Source: Adiantum capillus-veneris
Lineage: Eukaryota > Streptophyta > Polypodiopsida > Polypodiales > Pteridaceae
DNA length: 64,000 nt
Direction: 5' to 3'
Assembly (NCBI GenBank): GCA_014529385.2
Contig: CM043971.1
Coordinates: 81,387,340-81,451,339 of the forward strand
Below are positions 52,261 to 63,369 of this stretch, piece by piece. Position 1 is the stretch's first letter. The number at the start of each line of letters is the position of its first letter. Made by a program: the position numbers and the translations under genes. The notes under the pieces are model-generated. The model made no database searches. It worked only from the letters and a program-made list of their open reading frames with translations, and had not been told where the DNA came from.

Positions 52261-53259
52261 TCACCTAAAGAGGTTGAGCGTTATCGTAAAGATAACAAGT
52301 TTTTCAAGTGTGGGGAGCAAATACATGTTTCTCACGCACATCCTAAGAGAAGTGAACGTAATGTCTCTGGGGCGTGTTTTAAGAGAAGTGAACGTAATGA
52401 TCCTCCTAGAGCCACCATGGTGGAAGCTCTAAAAGAGGAAGGCCATTGCAAAGGAACACCACTCTCTTATGCTTGGGGAAAAGTAAGAGAGCATGATGCT
52501 CTCATACTGTTTGATCCTAGCTCCACCCATAACTTTATTTCTGTTGAGCTAGCCACTAATCTAGGAATTTATAACTTTGAGATGGAGGATGTGGTACAAG
52601 AACATGGAGCTTTAAAAGGGAAAGAGGCCTCAATCACTCCATTGATTGGGAAGCTAAGGCTCCATGTGCAAAGCTACGTGGACAAAGAAGATTTATTCAT
52701 CTCTCCACTCAAGTATGAAGATGTTATCATAGGAGCACCACGGTTTGATCGTATGGCTACCACTATGAAGTTCCTTGAAAGAAAATTCCTCTTTTCCTAT
52801 AGAGGCAAGGACGTTGCACTTGATGTAAATAGTACGGGCAACAATATACCACTTTTACACACTCAAACTCTACACAAAGTAATGACAAGTTATTTTTCTT
52901 GTTACATGGTTTTTATCAAGGAGTCTAAGAAAGATGCAAGTGTTTCTAATGAAGTCAAAAATGAAACTAAAGAGGAGTTTGAATTCTCTAGTTTCCTAGA
53001 TGAGTTTCACGATGTGTTTATGGATGACATTCCTAGGGAGCTACCTCCCAAAAGAGGACAAGATGATCATTCCATAGAACTTCTACTTGGTAGTTCACCT
53101 CCTAATAAGCCTCCTTATCGAGTCTCACGAGCTCAACAAGAGGACATTATGAGACAAGTGAACAAGTTTGTGGAAAAGGGGATGGCCAGGCCTAGTTCAT
53201 CTCCATTTTGTTCACCAATTCTACTAGTACACAAGAAAGGTGGTACTTATAGAATGTGA
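52168..53259 (+). pseudogene. gypsy knuckle, protease and start of reverse transcriptase
   Basis: 363-codon frame. The zinc knuckle is degraded (FFKCGEQIHVSHAHP: first Cys replaced by Phe, last by His). The protease site reads LFDPSSTHNFIS (usual D-S-G-A-T-H). Residues about 290-350 align closely with the chromoviruses (PRELPPKRGQDDHSIELL, SSPPNKPPYRVSRAQQ, PSSSPFCSPILLVHKKGG). It ends at a TGA in the W-R-M-C-x-D-Y motif. This is the longest frame left in the element. Confidence 0.85.
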
Positions 53260-53990
53260 GTGGACTATTGGACGCTTAATTGGATAACCATAAAGAATAG
53301 ATTTCATGTTCCTAGGATAGAAAATCTATTGGATAGGTTACAAGGGTCTACCTACTTAGTAGAATAGATCTCAAAAGCGGTGATAAGGATTGTGCTTGAA
53401 GATATTTATGAGACGGCCTTTCGTACAACCTTTACATGAATTCTTGATACACCCTTTTGGACTTACCAATGTGCTAGGTACCTTTTATCAAATGATGGAG
53501 AGGCCTTTTAGACCCAATCGAAGCTTCACGGGAGTGTTCTTTGACGACATTAGCATCTACTCCAAGTCTATTGAGGAACATAAGCAACATCTTCAAGTAA
53601 TATTTCAAGTTTTGAGAGATAATAAGCTTTGTTTTCAAAAGAAAAGGGAGTTTTAAAAAAAAGGAGATTCAATACCTAACTCATGTTATCTCCCAAGCAA
53701 GGATCCGAATGGACCTTGAAAAGTTGGACGTAAAGGGTGGCCTATATCAATGGATCCACATTAATTGAGAAGCTTTACAAGAATGTGCGCATAATAAAGA
53801 TGCTTCTAGAAAAATTATCATTCATAGCAAGGCCATTGTATGATTTAACTAAAAATAACATTAGATTTTTATGGACTACAAAAGACAATGAATCTTTTGA
53901 TAATTTAAAAGCAAAGCTTACTAGTGTTAATATTACCAGACCTTTCAAAGCCTTTTGAAGTCCAGTGTGATGCTTGTGGACAATGCCTTT
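53260..53990 (+). pseudogene. gypsy reverse transcriptase/RNase H connection, broken
   Basis: Continues with VDYWTLN, TIKNRFHVPRIENLLDRL and ETAFRTTF, then a frame with HPFGLTNVLGTFYQMM and the catalytic FFDDISIYSK (53390-53656), and IARPLYDLTKNNIRFLWT (53737-53958). The catalytic aspartates persist, but at least five stops or shifts disrupt the protein. Confidence 0.8.
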
Positions 53991-54174
53991 GAGCCTTTTT
54001 GCTTCAAGAAGGGCATGCCATAGCACACAAAATTAGGAGATTGGATGACCAAGAAAAGAAGGCATTTATGAAAAAGAGTTGCTAGCTATTTGACATGCCC
54101 TAGATGCATGGAAGCATTATCTCCTAGGCACTCCATTTATTTCGCGCACAGATCATAAAAGTCTGAAGTAATTT

Positions 54175-55239
54175 TTGATGCAAACTAAATTAAGTGATAA
54201 AAGAATAAGGTGTTTAAATAATCTTTCACAATTTAACTTTCATATTGCTCACATAGCTGGTAAGCACAACCAAGTGGCCGATGCTCTTTCACGAAGATCG
54301 AGGGTTACTATTGTATCAGAAGATACTCACAATGATCTATCCTCTATGATAGATGCGTATGCTACTGATTCACACTTCAAAGATGTATTGTTAGCTATTG
54401 AACTACGGAAGAAAGACGAACCATACAATGTGCAAGATGGTTATCTTCTCTATGGCAATAGGTTATGCGTTACATATAGCTTATGTGAAAAAGTTATGTA
54501 TGAATCTCATGTTCCACCTTATGTGGGACATAGAGGGATTCATAAGGGAGTAGAGATGTACTTTTAGTGGCCAACAATGAAGGAAGACATACCAGACTAT
54601 GTTGCCAAATCCATTGTATGTCAAAAAACAAAGTATGACACTAGAGGGAAGCAGCTTAGCTTGCTTCAGCCATTGCCTATATCTGATTCCCCATAGGAAA
54701 GTATATCCATAGGTTTTATCTTTGGATTGCACAGATCCATTCATGGGAATACGAGAATATGGACAATAGTAGACCGGTCTAGCAAGCAAATGCATTTTAT
54801 ACTGTTGGTCAAAAAGGCTATTAAAGCACACCACATGATGAAAAACCTCTTTATATCACATATCTTTAAGTATCATGGCTTACCAACATCTATAGTATTC
54901 AACATAGATCCAAGAATGACTAGCAATTTTTGGAAGGGTCTCTTTGAAAATCTGGGTACTAAGTTGAATTTCTCCTCGGCCTATCATCCACAGACGAATG
55001 GCCAAAGTGAGATAGCAAATTCAATTATTATTCATTTACTTAAAGCCTATGTTATGAAAGTAGATCAAAAAGATCAATGGGAAAAGTATTTACCCTTAGT
55101 AGAGTATGTGTACAATAACACTACCCATACTTCTGTAGGAAAGGCACCCGTTGAGGTAATTGAAGGAAGACCCAAGCTCCCATTGATAGTCAAGGCACTT
55201 GGAAAGATATTTGTATTGCTGATGAGTATAGGACCTTAA
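54175..55239 (+). pseudogene. gypsy RNase H end and integrase, broken
   Basis: The frame 54175-54567 has the RNase H tail (NQVADALSRR) and the integrase zinc-binding start (SHVPPYVGHRGIHKGV), ending in a TAG. The second frame 54727-55239 has the integrase core: RIWTIVDRSSKQMHF, PTSIVFNIDPRMTSNFW where the catalytic aspartate of V-S-D-R-D is replaced by asparagine, and YHPQTNGQSEIANS with the glutamate kept. The first catalytic aspartate is also lost (GFIFGLH near 54713). The integrase is thus doubly inactive besides the stops. Confidence 0.82.
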
Positions 55240-55548
55240 AGACTCTTTTCAAAAGATTAAGAAAATTATACCCATCACGCAATAGAAGCAAGAGACTGTT
55301 GTTGATAGACATAGAAGAGCTTTGACGTTCAAAGAGAATGATTGGGTATTGCTCAAGTTTCCCGAAGCACACCTAAGCCACACTACAGGCAGGGGGACAC
55401 AAGGACACTTAATGGATCACCAAAATATTATTATAAGTTAGCAAAAATATATTATGGCCCATTTTAAATTCTTAAGTCTATCAATGAATCAACTTACAAG
55501 TTAAGGTTACCTAGCACTTGGCTCATTCATAATGTTTTCATGAGAGCC

Positions 55549-55735
55549 TTTTGAAACCTTATAAGGGAACCCAAAGAACCGGCAATTGAAGAACTATAAG
55601 AACTACCTAAGTTTGAAGGCCACGAAGAGATTTTGTAGCCAAAGGGCTTTTTGAAACCTTATAAGGGCGAGTCACCCAAAGAACCGATAATTGAAGAACC
55701 ATTCGAGTTTGAAGGCCAAGAAGAGATCTTGCAGG
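55549..55735 (+). repeat. 100-bp tandem duplication in the gypsy C-terminal linker
   Basis: Copies begin TTTTGAAACCTTATAAGGG at 55549 and 55649. Each covers the linker (LKPYKG, P-K-E-P-x-I-E-E) and the start of the chromodomain-like part (FEGxEEIL). The second copy has an added GAGTC and lacks some bases in the middle. Confidence 0.8.
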
Positions 55736-55813
55736 CAGAGAGCATTTACTGTTGAGTGTGTTTGGTGCAGACACCTTTTGGCTAACTTGAGTGTTGGATA
55801 TTAGTATGCCACC

Positions 55814-56035
55814 ATGATCTCTAGGGATAGTTGGAGGGTTTTGGTAGCTCCTAGGAATCCAAAGCACATCAAGGTGCATTATCATTGTGTCAAAGATAGA
55901 CTTCTTGGAAGAGAGGCCAGATTGGCTTATGTGCCTATGCATGGCAACCTTGTTGATCTATTTACAAATGCTTTGCCTCGTGAGAAGGTCGCAGCTTGCT
56001 GCAAAGCTTTGGACTTACTCCCCTTTATGGACTAA
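55814..56035 (+). pseudogene. copia RNase H C-terminal fragment
   Basis: Contains RNPKHIKVHYHCVKDRLL followed by ARLAYVPMHGNLVDLFTNALPRE, the end of copia RNase H (usual H-T-K-H-I-D-V-R-Y-H-F-V-R-D ... D-x-x-T-K-x-L). Only the last ~70 residues remain. It begins a short distance after the gypsy relic with no LTR between, so the junction is a rearrangement or an insertion with lost ends. A purine-rich GTAGGGGGAT (56097-56106) may be its polypurine tract. Confidence 0.75.
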
Positions 56036-56103
56036 TCACATAGGGTTTGGAATTTCCCTATACTTGAATGCTAGCTCATGTTCATTGCATCACTCGTAGG
56101 GGG

Positions 56104-56167
56104 ATTTATTACCATAACATGGTAGTGATGTGTGAATTTATTACCATAACAAGGTAGTGATGTGTGA
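56104..56167 (+). repeat. 32-bp tandem repeat, two copies
   Basis: Copies at 56104-56135 and 56136-56167 begin ATTTATTACCATAAC and end GGTAGTGATGTGTGA, differing by one base (T/A). Located just after the candidate copia polypurine tract, possibly inside its LTR start. Confidence 0.9.
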
Positions 56168-56684
56168 ACACACTTAGGACCGTAGGGCACCTTTTTTCCC
56201 TCCTTAGGAGATTTTCCCCCTAGCTTGCATATACAACCATCATTCTAGGGCAAGCCTTATCTTTGCATTAACACACTTAGTAATACTACATCGTGTGTTG
56301 TTCAATCTTGCATTCAACACCAATTTCTTTTTTGGGGAATCAAATTGTCATCTATAAGAGACATTTGGAAACATAAAAAAATCCTAGAAAAGACCCCCTT
56401 TTTTGAATTCTGTATTTGGCTTTTCAAAATGCTAAATAGCACATTCGCAAGTGCCAATTGATTAGGTGGGTCTTCCTCCACATCAGTGTCGAAAAAAATG
56501 TTTTTCCAAAAACTTGGCAAACCTACATATGAGAAACCATAGAGGTAAATTAACTAAATTTGAAGGTTTTTACACCAAATTACACTAATTTTGTAAAATT
56601 TTTGTAGGTTTTCTCACCTTCAAATATAAAATTTAGAGGTAAATCTCAAAATTTGTAGGTGGGATTACACTAAACTTCGAGCAC
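56168..56684. other. No recognisable gene
   Basis: Possibly continuing copia LTR sequence at first, then AT-rich DNA with repeated TTTGTAGGT/AAATTT motifs near 56560-56660. Nothing coding. Confidence 0.35.
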
Positions 56685-57555
56685 TTGTCTTTAAAGACAC
56701 ACACCATGGATCCTTTACACCTATTAGGTCACAAGGAGAGGTCTCTAGAGGATGCTGGAATAATGAACCCACGCGCATTTCACAAACCCTCATTGTCTGC
56801 GAAGCCTACCTCCGAAGCCTCTGCCCGTATCGGAGCTGCTGTAGCTCTCCTCCCGCCCAACAACCCTGGCCGACTTTTTTACGACTTGCAACCTTCGGAT
56901 CTCTCCGATTCGTTCAAGATAACGAGGTGGAAGAGCCAAAGCAGAGTCCTACAACTGCAGGATTTCATGTCATTCAGTGGCTGGGACTTCCACAATAACC
57001 TGGACATAAGCTCCTGGCTTGGCAACTTGGCAAAGCTTACGGACAGGAGTGGAGTGGTACGAACGCTTTATCGGAGCAACTATGACTACATCCAGGTAGT
57101 TGTCCCCGCCGTCTGTGCTCGACTTACTCTTTGGATGCCTGTGTTAATGGAGTCGAACACACAGGGCAGGTAACATTCTTCACATTGATTATCAGAGAGA
57201 AAGTAGCCATTTATTTTGCATACTCATTCAATGACTGTTGCAGATAATTGTTGATGCTTTACATAACCTGGAAGGAAGCATAGGAGGTGATTGGGCACGG
57301 GCAATAGGGATCCATGGCATAGGGGCTTTGAAAAGAGTATTGTGTGTAAGATTCTATGCCATGGCTTTGGAAAGAGTACTTTGTGTAAGATCCCATGGTC
57401 TACACAAAGTACTCTTTCCAGAGCCTCCGATGCCATGGACCCCTATTGCTCACGCCCTATCACCTCTGTCCTGAATAACTTGGAAGGAAGTATAGGAGGT
57501 GATGGGTCACAATGTTCACCTTCTCAAGGAGTGAGGAGGTCAAATGTAGATGAGG
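56685..57555 (+). other. Gene-like stretch of unknown identity with possible introns
   Basis: A 162-codon frame (56685-57173) with balanced composition (for example LQPSDLSDSFKITRWKSQS and MSFSGWDFHNNLDISSWL) could be an exon. It ends next to GGCAG|GTAACA, a fair splice donor; GTTGCAG|ATAATT at 57243 is a fair acceptor, and GATGAG|GTAAGT at 57555 another donor. Joining the first two in the annotated frame gives an immediate stop, so either the frame or the splice choice is wrong, or the gene is dead. No family recognised. The second part overlaps a long foldback. Confidence 0.35.
57285..57465 (+). repeat. Long imperfect foldback (inverted duplication)
   Basis: Inner arms 57363-57387 and 57401-57425 pair over 25 bases with one mismatch around a 13-base loop. 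Outer arms 57285-57320 and 57430-57465 pair over 36 bases with about four mismatches. A 42-base bulge on the left (57321-57362) is itself a diverged copy of the inner left arm plus loop. A direct repeat (TGGAAGGAAG-C/T-ATAGGAGGTGAT) lies at 57269 and 57481. Confidence 0.85.
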
Positions 57556-60277
57556 TAAGTTAACACTGGTTTTTATTGCCCTTCATTAGGACGCTGTTCA
57601 TGCAACAAGGCCTGATGAAAGCCTGGTCACGGTTTTTGGCTTTTTTGGTGTGTATATGTGCTGAGAATGCTGGTCACCTGGTGTCTCCTATGCCACCTGT
57701 CCCTTCTCTTGTGGTGTTGTCAATTTGTACACTGAATGTTGTGGTATTTTGGTTATCTTCGAGTCCTATTACTATCCTAACATTTGTGTTTCTGAGATGC
57801 AGTAGGCCAATTTCTTCTTTCATTAGGGATGCATAAGGCATTCACCATAAGGCATCGTGAATGGGTATGTCTATACTTATCCCTGATACCTCATCACATC
57901 AGGATGTATCACATCCCGGATGTGTAGCATTGCTGGATTGGTTGGAGATTTAATCGTCCACCTATGTTGCCGTGCCTTCCCACAAGGGGAGCAAGTATGT
58001 GGCATTGTTTTGTAGAGATAGACGGCGTGCAACGTTAGGAGAACAGCAATGGAATTTTTCTTGCAGTTTTGGAGCAGTTTCTTGTTGCTGTGTCTCTCAG
58101 AGAAGTTTAGTTGGCTAGTTGTTGCATCTTTCGCTATTTCACTTTTATGTGGAGTTGTTAATGGAGATATCCCTATAGAGGGCTTGGGACGGATCTAGCT
58201 TTGTATAGCACAAGGAGTTATGGATTTTCGGCCAATTCTATCCTCGCTAAAAGCCATCACAAGGCGTAGCAGGTTGATGGCTCAGTTATACCTTTGTACT
58301 GTGTGACTGATTTTGAATGACAGAGGGGGGATCCACATCTTCCTAGAGGAGAAGTGGTGTAGACTGCAGTCAATGCTGGTTAGTGAGTTGACTATGCCAA
58401 CAATTTAAAGAGGTATGCTTAGAGTGTGGACTACTCCATCTCCATAGTCTATCTTCACCAATAGTCTCGTGGAGTTACAGACTGGCCATGACTATTGCCT
58501 ATAGTGAACTTGTTATTCCGAGAGGTTTAAAATGCCATATTCTTTGTGTCTTGACTGTAAATTTGTTGAGACATAAGGCGAGACGTTTGCAGGTGGTGTC
58601 TGGAGTTGGTAGGGACATCTAGTTCCCACTCCCGCAAGGAAACAACATATTTGCTTCTTTTGTGCATTTCTTTGGAGAGCTACAGCAACCTTTGTACCAG
58701 TTGCTAGTTTTTGATGACAAGAGGGGGGATTCAGTTCCTCCTAGAGGAGAGAGGTAGTCAATGCTGGTTGGTTAGTTGATTATGCCAGCTATTTGAGGAG
58801 GTATCCTTTTTGAGTGGACTACTCCATCTCTCTTCACTAACAGTGACTATGCCCTATAGTGAGCTTGTTAGTATCTGCTTTTAGACAGGTTAAAATGTTT
58901 CTTAGGTATGCAGGTTGTGTCTGGAGCTAGCAGGGACATCTAGGACAACAAAATGTGGAAGCTTCTTCTGTGCATTTTTTTGGAGAGCTTCCATCTTGGG
59001 GCGGCACATTCCAATGTTCTTTGACGTGCAGTAGTTTAGACTAAGCGGTTATTGTATGCTCGCTTGAGTATTGGTATTATGTTGTGTTGAGTGCTTGCTG
59101 AATCTCACAATCGTGCTGATTCATGAGCTGAAGCACAAGCTTAAATGAAAAAAAATGGTCATATGGCAAACCATAGGAGTGAATGTGTTTTTTCGAATTG
59201 GTACGGAGCTTGGTATAGTGTATTGGATTACTCTTATAGGTGTTACCTTACCGAGGAGTGAGGCAAATGGTGTAATCTCAGGAAGATTGCTTGAGTAGCT
59301 AGGGCCTTGGGGACTGCTTCGGCCCCACAGTTCTCAAGTGAAGACCCCCGTAGTCTTCAGCTTCTTATAGCTGGTTGAGTGTGCCTATGGTATGATCTTG
59401 CATGAGTTAGTCCCATGGAAGTCAGGTTTGTGCTAGTCACTCTCAAAGGAAGGAGGTCTACTCCAGGTATTATTGGATTTCTCTCTTGTGTGACACGAGG
59501 GTTGAGCAAGTAGGCTTCCCGTCTTTAGAAGGGTGCCATCTGTTCTAGCTCTAGAGCTTCCAGAGACACTTGCGGTTCTAGTGTGACATGGGGGGGAGAT
59601 CTTGTTTACCTCATTTGACACGATCTCCACTGTATCCCTCTTAAATAGGGGACTGCTAGGTTATTGTCTTTCGATGGTTCTCGACGCTCCATTCAACGGA
59701 TACCAACGAAGTACCTCTGGACTAGACTTTTAACAATCGAAAAAATAATGTAAATATTCGAGAACTTTACGCTTTCACTTTTATATTCAACATTAAAAAG
59801 GTGGAGAAAATCACCTGTTTTTTTTTTACAAGTACGAAAAACCAATTGATATTTTTAGCTGATGCTTAAATTTTTGGAGTAGTTGCTCCAGAAACATCTC
59901 CCAGCTACGTGAGCATGTGTATACTTGTAAGCAGTCGTCGTGTTCTGAGATCTTTAACAATTGAAACAGTAAAGAAAATACTCTAGAGCGTTACTCTTGA
60001 TTGCTAGGTGGAGAAAGTCGCCTGTTAATTGTACAAGTAGAAAGCACTAAACATCAATTGGTATCTTTAGTGAATGCTTAAATTTTTAGTTGTTAATAGC
60101 TTTAAACTTTTACTTAATTGTTACCCCAGAAACATCTTCCACCATAATTTCAGCTGCATGCATCTGCATGCAATTCGTGCCATAAATCATGGTTGATTGC
60201 ACTTTGACTTGCATCTACATTTTATGGCTATCCCTTGAGAGTTTGATGTGTGTGTGTGCCGCTTGGTCCAGCCAGTG
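57556..60277. other. Unrecognised region with two diverged tandem duplications
   Basis: No gene recognised. An old duplication of about 390 bp (58313-58690 and 58708-58990) shares GAGGGGGGAT, CCTAGAGGAG, GGACTACTCCATCTC and CAGGGACATCTAG. A second of about 220 bp (59727-59945 and 59948-60140) shares TTTAACAATYGAAA, AGGTGGAGAAA, ATGCTTAAATTTTT and CCAGAAACATCT. The G-rich GAGGGGGGAT motifs resemble polypurine tracts but no LTR follows. Confidence 0.5.
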
Positions 60278-61040
60278 CTACGAATGACATCCCTCTCTTA
60301 GAAAAAAATAATCGCTCTTTAGCAAATCTTGCATGTCAAACTTGACCTTTTGGTAAATTATGCATGCTCGCATGAAGGCGCCCACCTTTCTCCTCAAAGT
60401 AGGCCAATAAAAGAATGCCTTGACCGCTTCCATTGTCGCATCTATTCCATGATGCCTTGCATATGGTGGGACATGACTTTCTACCATAACCTTATGTTGC
60501 AATGGCCTAGTGACAGTCTGCTATGCATCATCATAAAACCATCCTTGAGGAGGTTGTGTTCATGGTGTTGTTCATCTAACAATTGTTCAAAGATCCTTGC
60601 AAAATCTTCATCATTAGCATACTGTTCTTTTACATCATGAAGCTCTTAATGATGAGGAATTGGCACATTTGAAAATTGTGGCTTTCTTGACCATGCATCA
60701 CCCACAATATTCTTTTTGCTTTCCACATGCACAATTTGAAAGTGGAACATAGACAAAATGTTTGCTCATCGCATATGCTTTCCAGATACGTACTTGTGTC
60801 AAGAAGGTCTGATGGACAACAGAATTAGCACCTAGCAGATAGTCACTTTTTAGCTTGAAAGTACATGAATCATAGCTACTAATTCTTTTTCATAGACATG
60901 TAGAGTCTTTTCTGGCCCTTGCAAGATTTTGCTTTTATAGGCTACTACGTGATTATCTTGCGTTAGTAATTTGTTAAGACTATTGTCATAGGTGTCAAAT
61001 TGGACACAAATGATTTTTTGAGATCTTGTAAAACGAAGGG
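60278..61040 (-). pseudogene. gypsy RNase H and integrase zinc-binding fragment (inverted part)
   Basis: The minus frame 60502-60278 reads ESHVPPYARHHGIDATMEAV ... YWPTLRRKV ... IIYQKVKFD, the chromovirus zinc-binding region with one of the two cysteines changed (CIIYQK for CLICQK). Towards 61040 the minus strand keeps the RNase H order, recognisable base by base against 22640-23110 of copy 2, with many indels and stops. Confidence 0.82.
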
Positions 61041-61042
61041 AA

Positions 61043-61410
61043 TGATGGTATATGGACTATTATTTGCAGGTTCATCAAACATGCCCATTTTATTCTTGTT
61101 AGGAAGAAGATAAAATCTGATTAAATGGCAAGATTGTTCACGTACAATGTGTAAGTACCATGGTCTGCTTAATCTATTGTAAGTGACCCTGATCCTCGCA
61201 TGACAAGTTCTTTTTGGAGAGGCTTGTTTGAAAACATGGACATATGCTATAGTTTTCATCTTCATTTCATCCACAAACTAATGGACAGCCAGAAGCGACC
61301 AATTCTACTATCTTAGACATGCTTAAATGTTATGTGCCAGACAATAAGGGCAAGTGGGATCTGTATTTACCTCTGCCTGAGTATGTAGACAACAATATGC
61401 CTAAATGTTC
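61043..61410 (+). pseudogene. gypsy integrase catalytic core fragment
   Basis: Plus strand reads DGIWTIICRF, HAHFILVRKKIKSD, a TAA, MARLFT, SIVSDPDPRMTSSFW, a shift, FHPQTNGQPEATNS and LDMLKCYVPDNKGKWD. This matches chromovirus copy 2 residues about 1358-1480. The S-D aspartate and the glutamate (QPEATNS) are kept; the first catalytic aspartate lies in the missing segment. Confidence 0.82.
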
Positions 61411-61454
61411 CATGAGCTTTAAGGAAGCTAGGGAATCATCAAGTGGGTGTTTTG

Positions 61455-61895
61455 GTGTAGTTAGAGGCCAAAAAGAGAGAATTTAGCTTGCCGTAAATTC
61501 TCGCCATGTTCATAAAAGTGCCCTAAAGTGCGTGGGAAGTCACCATTTACTTGGGTTCTTGTCTGTGATGCCTTCTATTGTCATTATGTGGCCTAAATTG
61601 GGGTAGAGTGGAAAACTTTCAGTCTAATAAAATTGGGACAGCTTGTAGTAGATTGTAGTTTTCTTCAGTTCAATAAGAATAAAGAAATATCGAAAGGGTG
61701 CCAAGTTTTGGGGCCAATAGGGTGTCAATGTCTACTTGGGAGCACTCTAGCTACTAAGTCGTGGATTGTTTTGAAGTGGTGAATTCTAGTTGTAGGTTCA
61801 TTTGTGAAGTGTCTTTGTGTCATAAAGTGCAGGGAAATTTAGATGACACAATTTTGGGTGAAAGCTAAAGTTTTACCACCCTTTGTAAGGTTACA
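61455..61895 (+). repeat. Decayed chromovirus-type LTR end
   Basis: Shares with the other LTRs AATAAAGAAATAYCGAAAGGG-GCC (61677-61702), TTTTGGGGCCAAT, TTGTGAAGTGT, GGGTGAAAGCTAAA and a terminal AAGGTTACA (61887-61895). Left boundary estimated. Confidence 0.6.
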
Positions 61896-63105
61896 TGCCG
61901 GTTTCAATAGCACTTGCCCCTTGCTTGTAGTATCGTAGTATTTTGCACGCATCTCTACTATCAATTTAGGCCCCATGGATTTCTTCTTATGTTGCTTGCC
62001 TTTGTTCTTCTCCTCGGAAGAGTTTTTCTCCAATGCCTTGGACATCGGCTTGTTCATAGCATATGGAAAAACTATCCATTGCATCCTCCATAAGTTGCTG
62101 AATGCTCTTTGACTTGTTTTTTAGGGTTAGGGTTTTTGCGTCGAGATCATAGACACAACTTGCGTTCATTCGGCCAATCACAAGCTTTCTCTTGGACCAG
62201 ATCCTTCATAGAAAAAGAATCAACAGACAGTTGGATATCACTAAAACTGGCTTGGACACGAAAGACGGAGATCTTCAAGAACACACAAATAGAACTGAAA
62301 GAACTTCAACATTTGAACTGCAAAACACAAGAGAAGTGAACATGAAGCGGTGGAGTTTTGCTTCCAGCTGCACTGACTCCAAAGTTTGGTGCCCATAGTT
62401 ACGAGGAACAGGGAACAGGTTCGAGAACACAAACTATGGAATTGTGAAATGCATACATTCCCTGGGAACATAGAGACCAGATCCATGGACTATATGTGAT
62501 TTGTCAGGTCTTGGTTATATGGATGCCCCTGAGGCTTGCATTGCAAGTATGGCACTTGAGGGTGCACATGGGGTTGAGGATGAGTGTGGTTGTGAAAATG
62601 TACTTGCATTTCCTACAGATTTTTCTTATGGTGTTGAGAGCAGTAAAAAGCAAGACCCTCCTAATGATCTTTATGGTCCTGATCCTCTTTCAGGTGTTGA
62701 GGGAGCAGGTCCCACTACTGTATTTGCTATCTTTTAGCCCTTGTCCATCAGTGTACCAGTAGGTGGAAAGGAATGCTTATGCGTAGTGCTAGATGTAAAT
62801 GTCTTCTGTTGGAATGTTATGACATTGCATACCTCACAAGAGGAGTTGATAGAAGAGTTGGCCATTAACCATTGGTATGCATGTTGAGAGTCTTCTAACC
62901 ACAACAATGAAATGCACTTTTAGTACGTGGATAGAGCTAATGTGCTAATGTTCATTGTTTGTGATCTAAGATCTTCCACATCATGGTATGAACCCCCATG
63001 ACGGAAGAATCTAACGGACACTCTACAAGCTGCGCTTCTAGATCCTATGATGTGGTTCAATGATGTTCTAGACCACGCTCACTGTAAGGAGGCTAGCCTT
63101 CAAGC
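61896..63105. other. Unassigned region, short coding-like frames
   Basis: Minus-strand frames at 61839-62084 and 61987-62181 are Lys/Glu-rich (KGKQHKKKSMGPKLIVEM) and may be a gag-like or host exon trace. A plus frame 62496-62737 is acidic and low in basic residues, like the linker region of copia elements. None has a decisive motif. No RNA gene seen. Confidence 0.25.
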
Positions 63106-63366
63106 TTGGAGATGTCCTTCGCCTGCAATTGCAAGGACAACGTGCCAATAATTTTGAGGTGTTTGCAAGACCCCTTGTTCAACAAAGATGACACTTTCCT
63201 CATCGACAGCACGGAGTACAAAGCCGAGTTGAACCCATCGTTCACATGCATGTGTCTGTCGAGTTTTGACCTGGAGGACACCACACAAAATCCCTTTTAC
63301 TTAAGTGAACAATTGTTGCCATGGTTAATCAGGTGGATGCGTGTGGAAGACAAAAGAAACAACTGA
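63106..63366 (+). other. Coding-like frame of unknown identity
   Basis: 86 codons (MEMSFACNCKDNVPIILRC ... DTFLIDSTEYKAEL ... LLPWLIRWMRVEDK) with normal protein composition and natural-looking hydrophobic spacing. It could be a last exon of a host gene. I do not recognise the family and see no intact upstream exon. Confidence 0.3.
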
Positions 63367-63369
63367 GAA

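Larger units (their letters stand above)
50576..55740 (+). mobile_element. Ty3/gypsy chromovirus-type relic, plus strand
   Basis: Primer site, gag remnants (50906-52260), degraded knuckle, protease, reverse transcriptase, RNase H, integrase and start of the chromodomain region follow in canonical order. It shares signature strings with the chromovirus copies (SSPPNKPPYRVS, ESHVPPY-GHRGI, YHPQTNGQSE) and is a diverged member of the same broad lineage, but it uses a different tRNA primer site. Many stops and frameshifts. The 3' LTR is not found; the relic ends in a 100-bp tandem duplication and then copia sequence. Confidence 0.88.
60278..61895. mobile_element. Gypsy chromovirus relic with an internal inversion and LTR end
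   Basis: The minus-strand segment 60278-61040 is a decayed copy of RNase H through the integrase zinc-binding region of the chromoviruses. It is followed head-to-head by the plus-strand integrase core (61043-61410) and then LTR-like sequence to 61895. In an intact element these parts lie in one orientation, RNase H first, so one internal inversion explains the arrangement. Sequence between 61410 and about 61450 leads directly into the LTR, so the integrase C-terminus and chromodomain are deleted. Confidence 0.8.
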
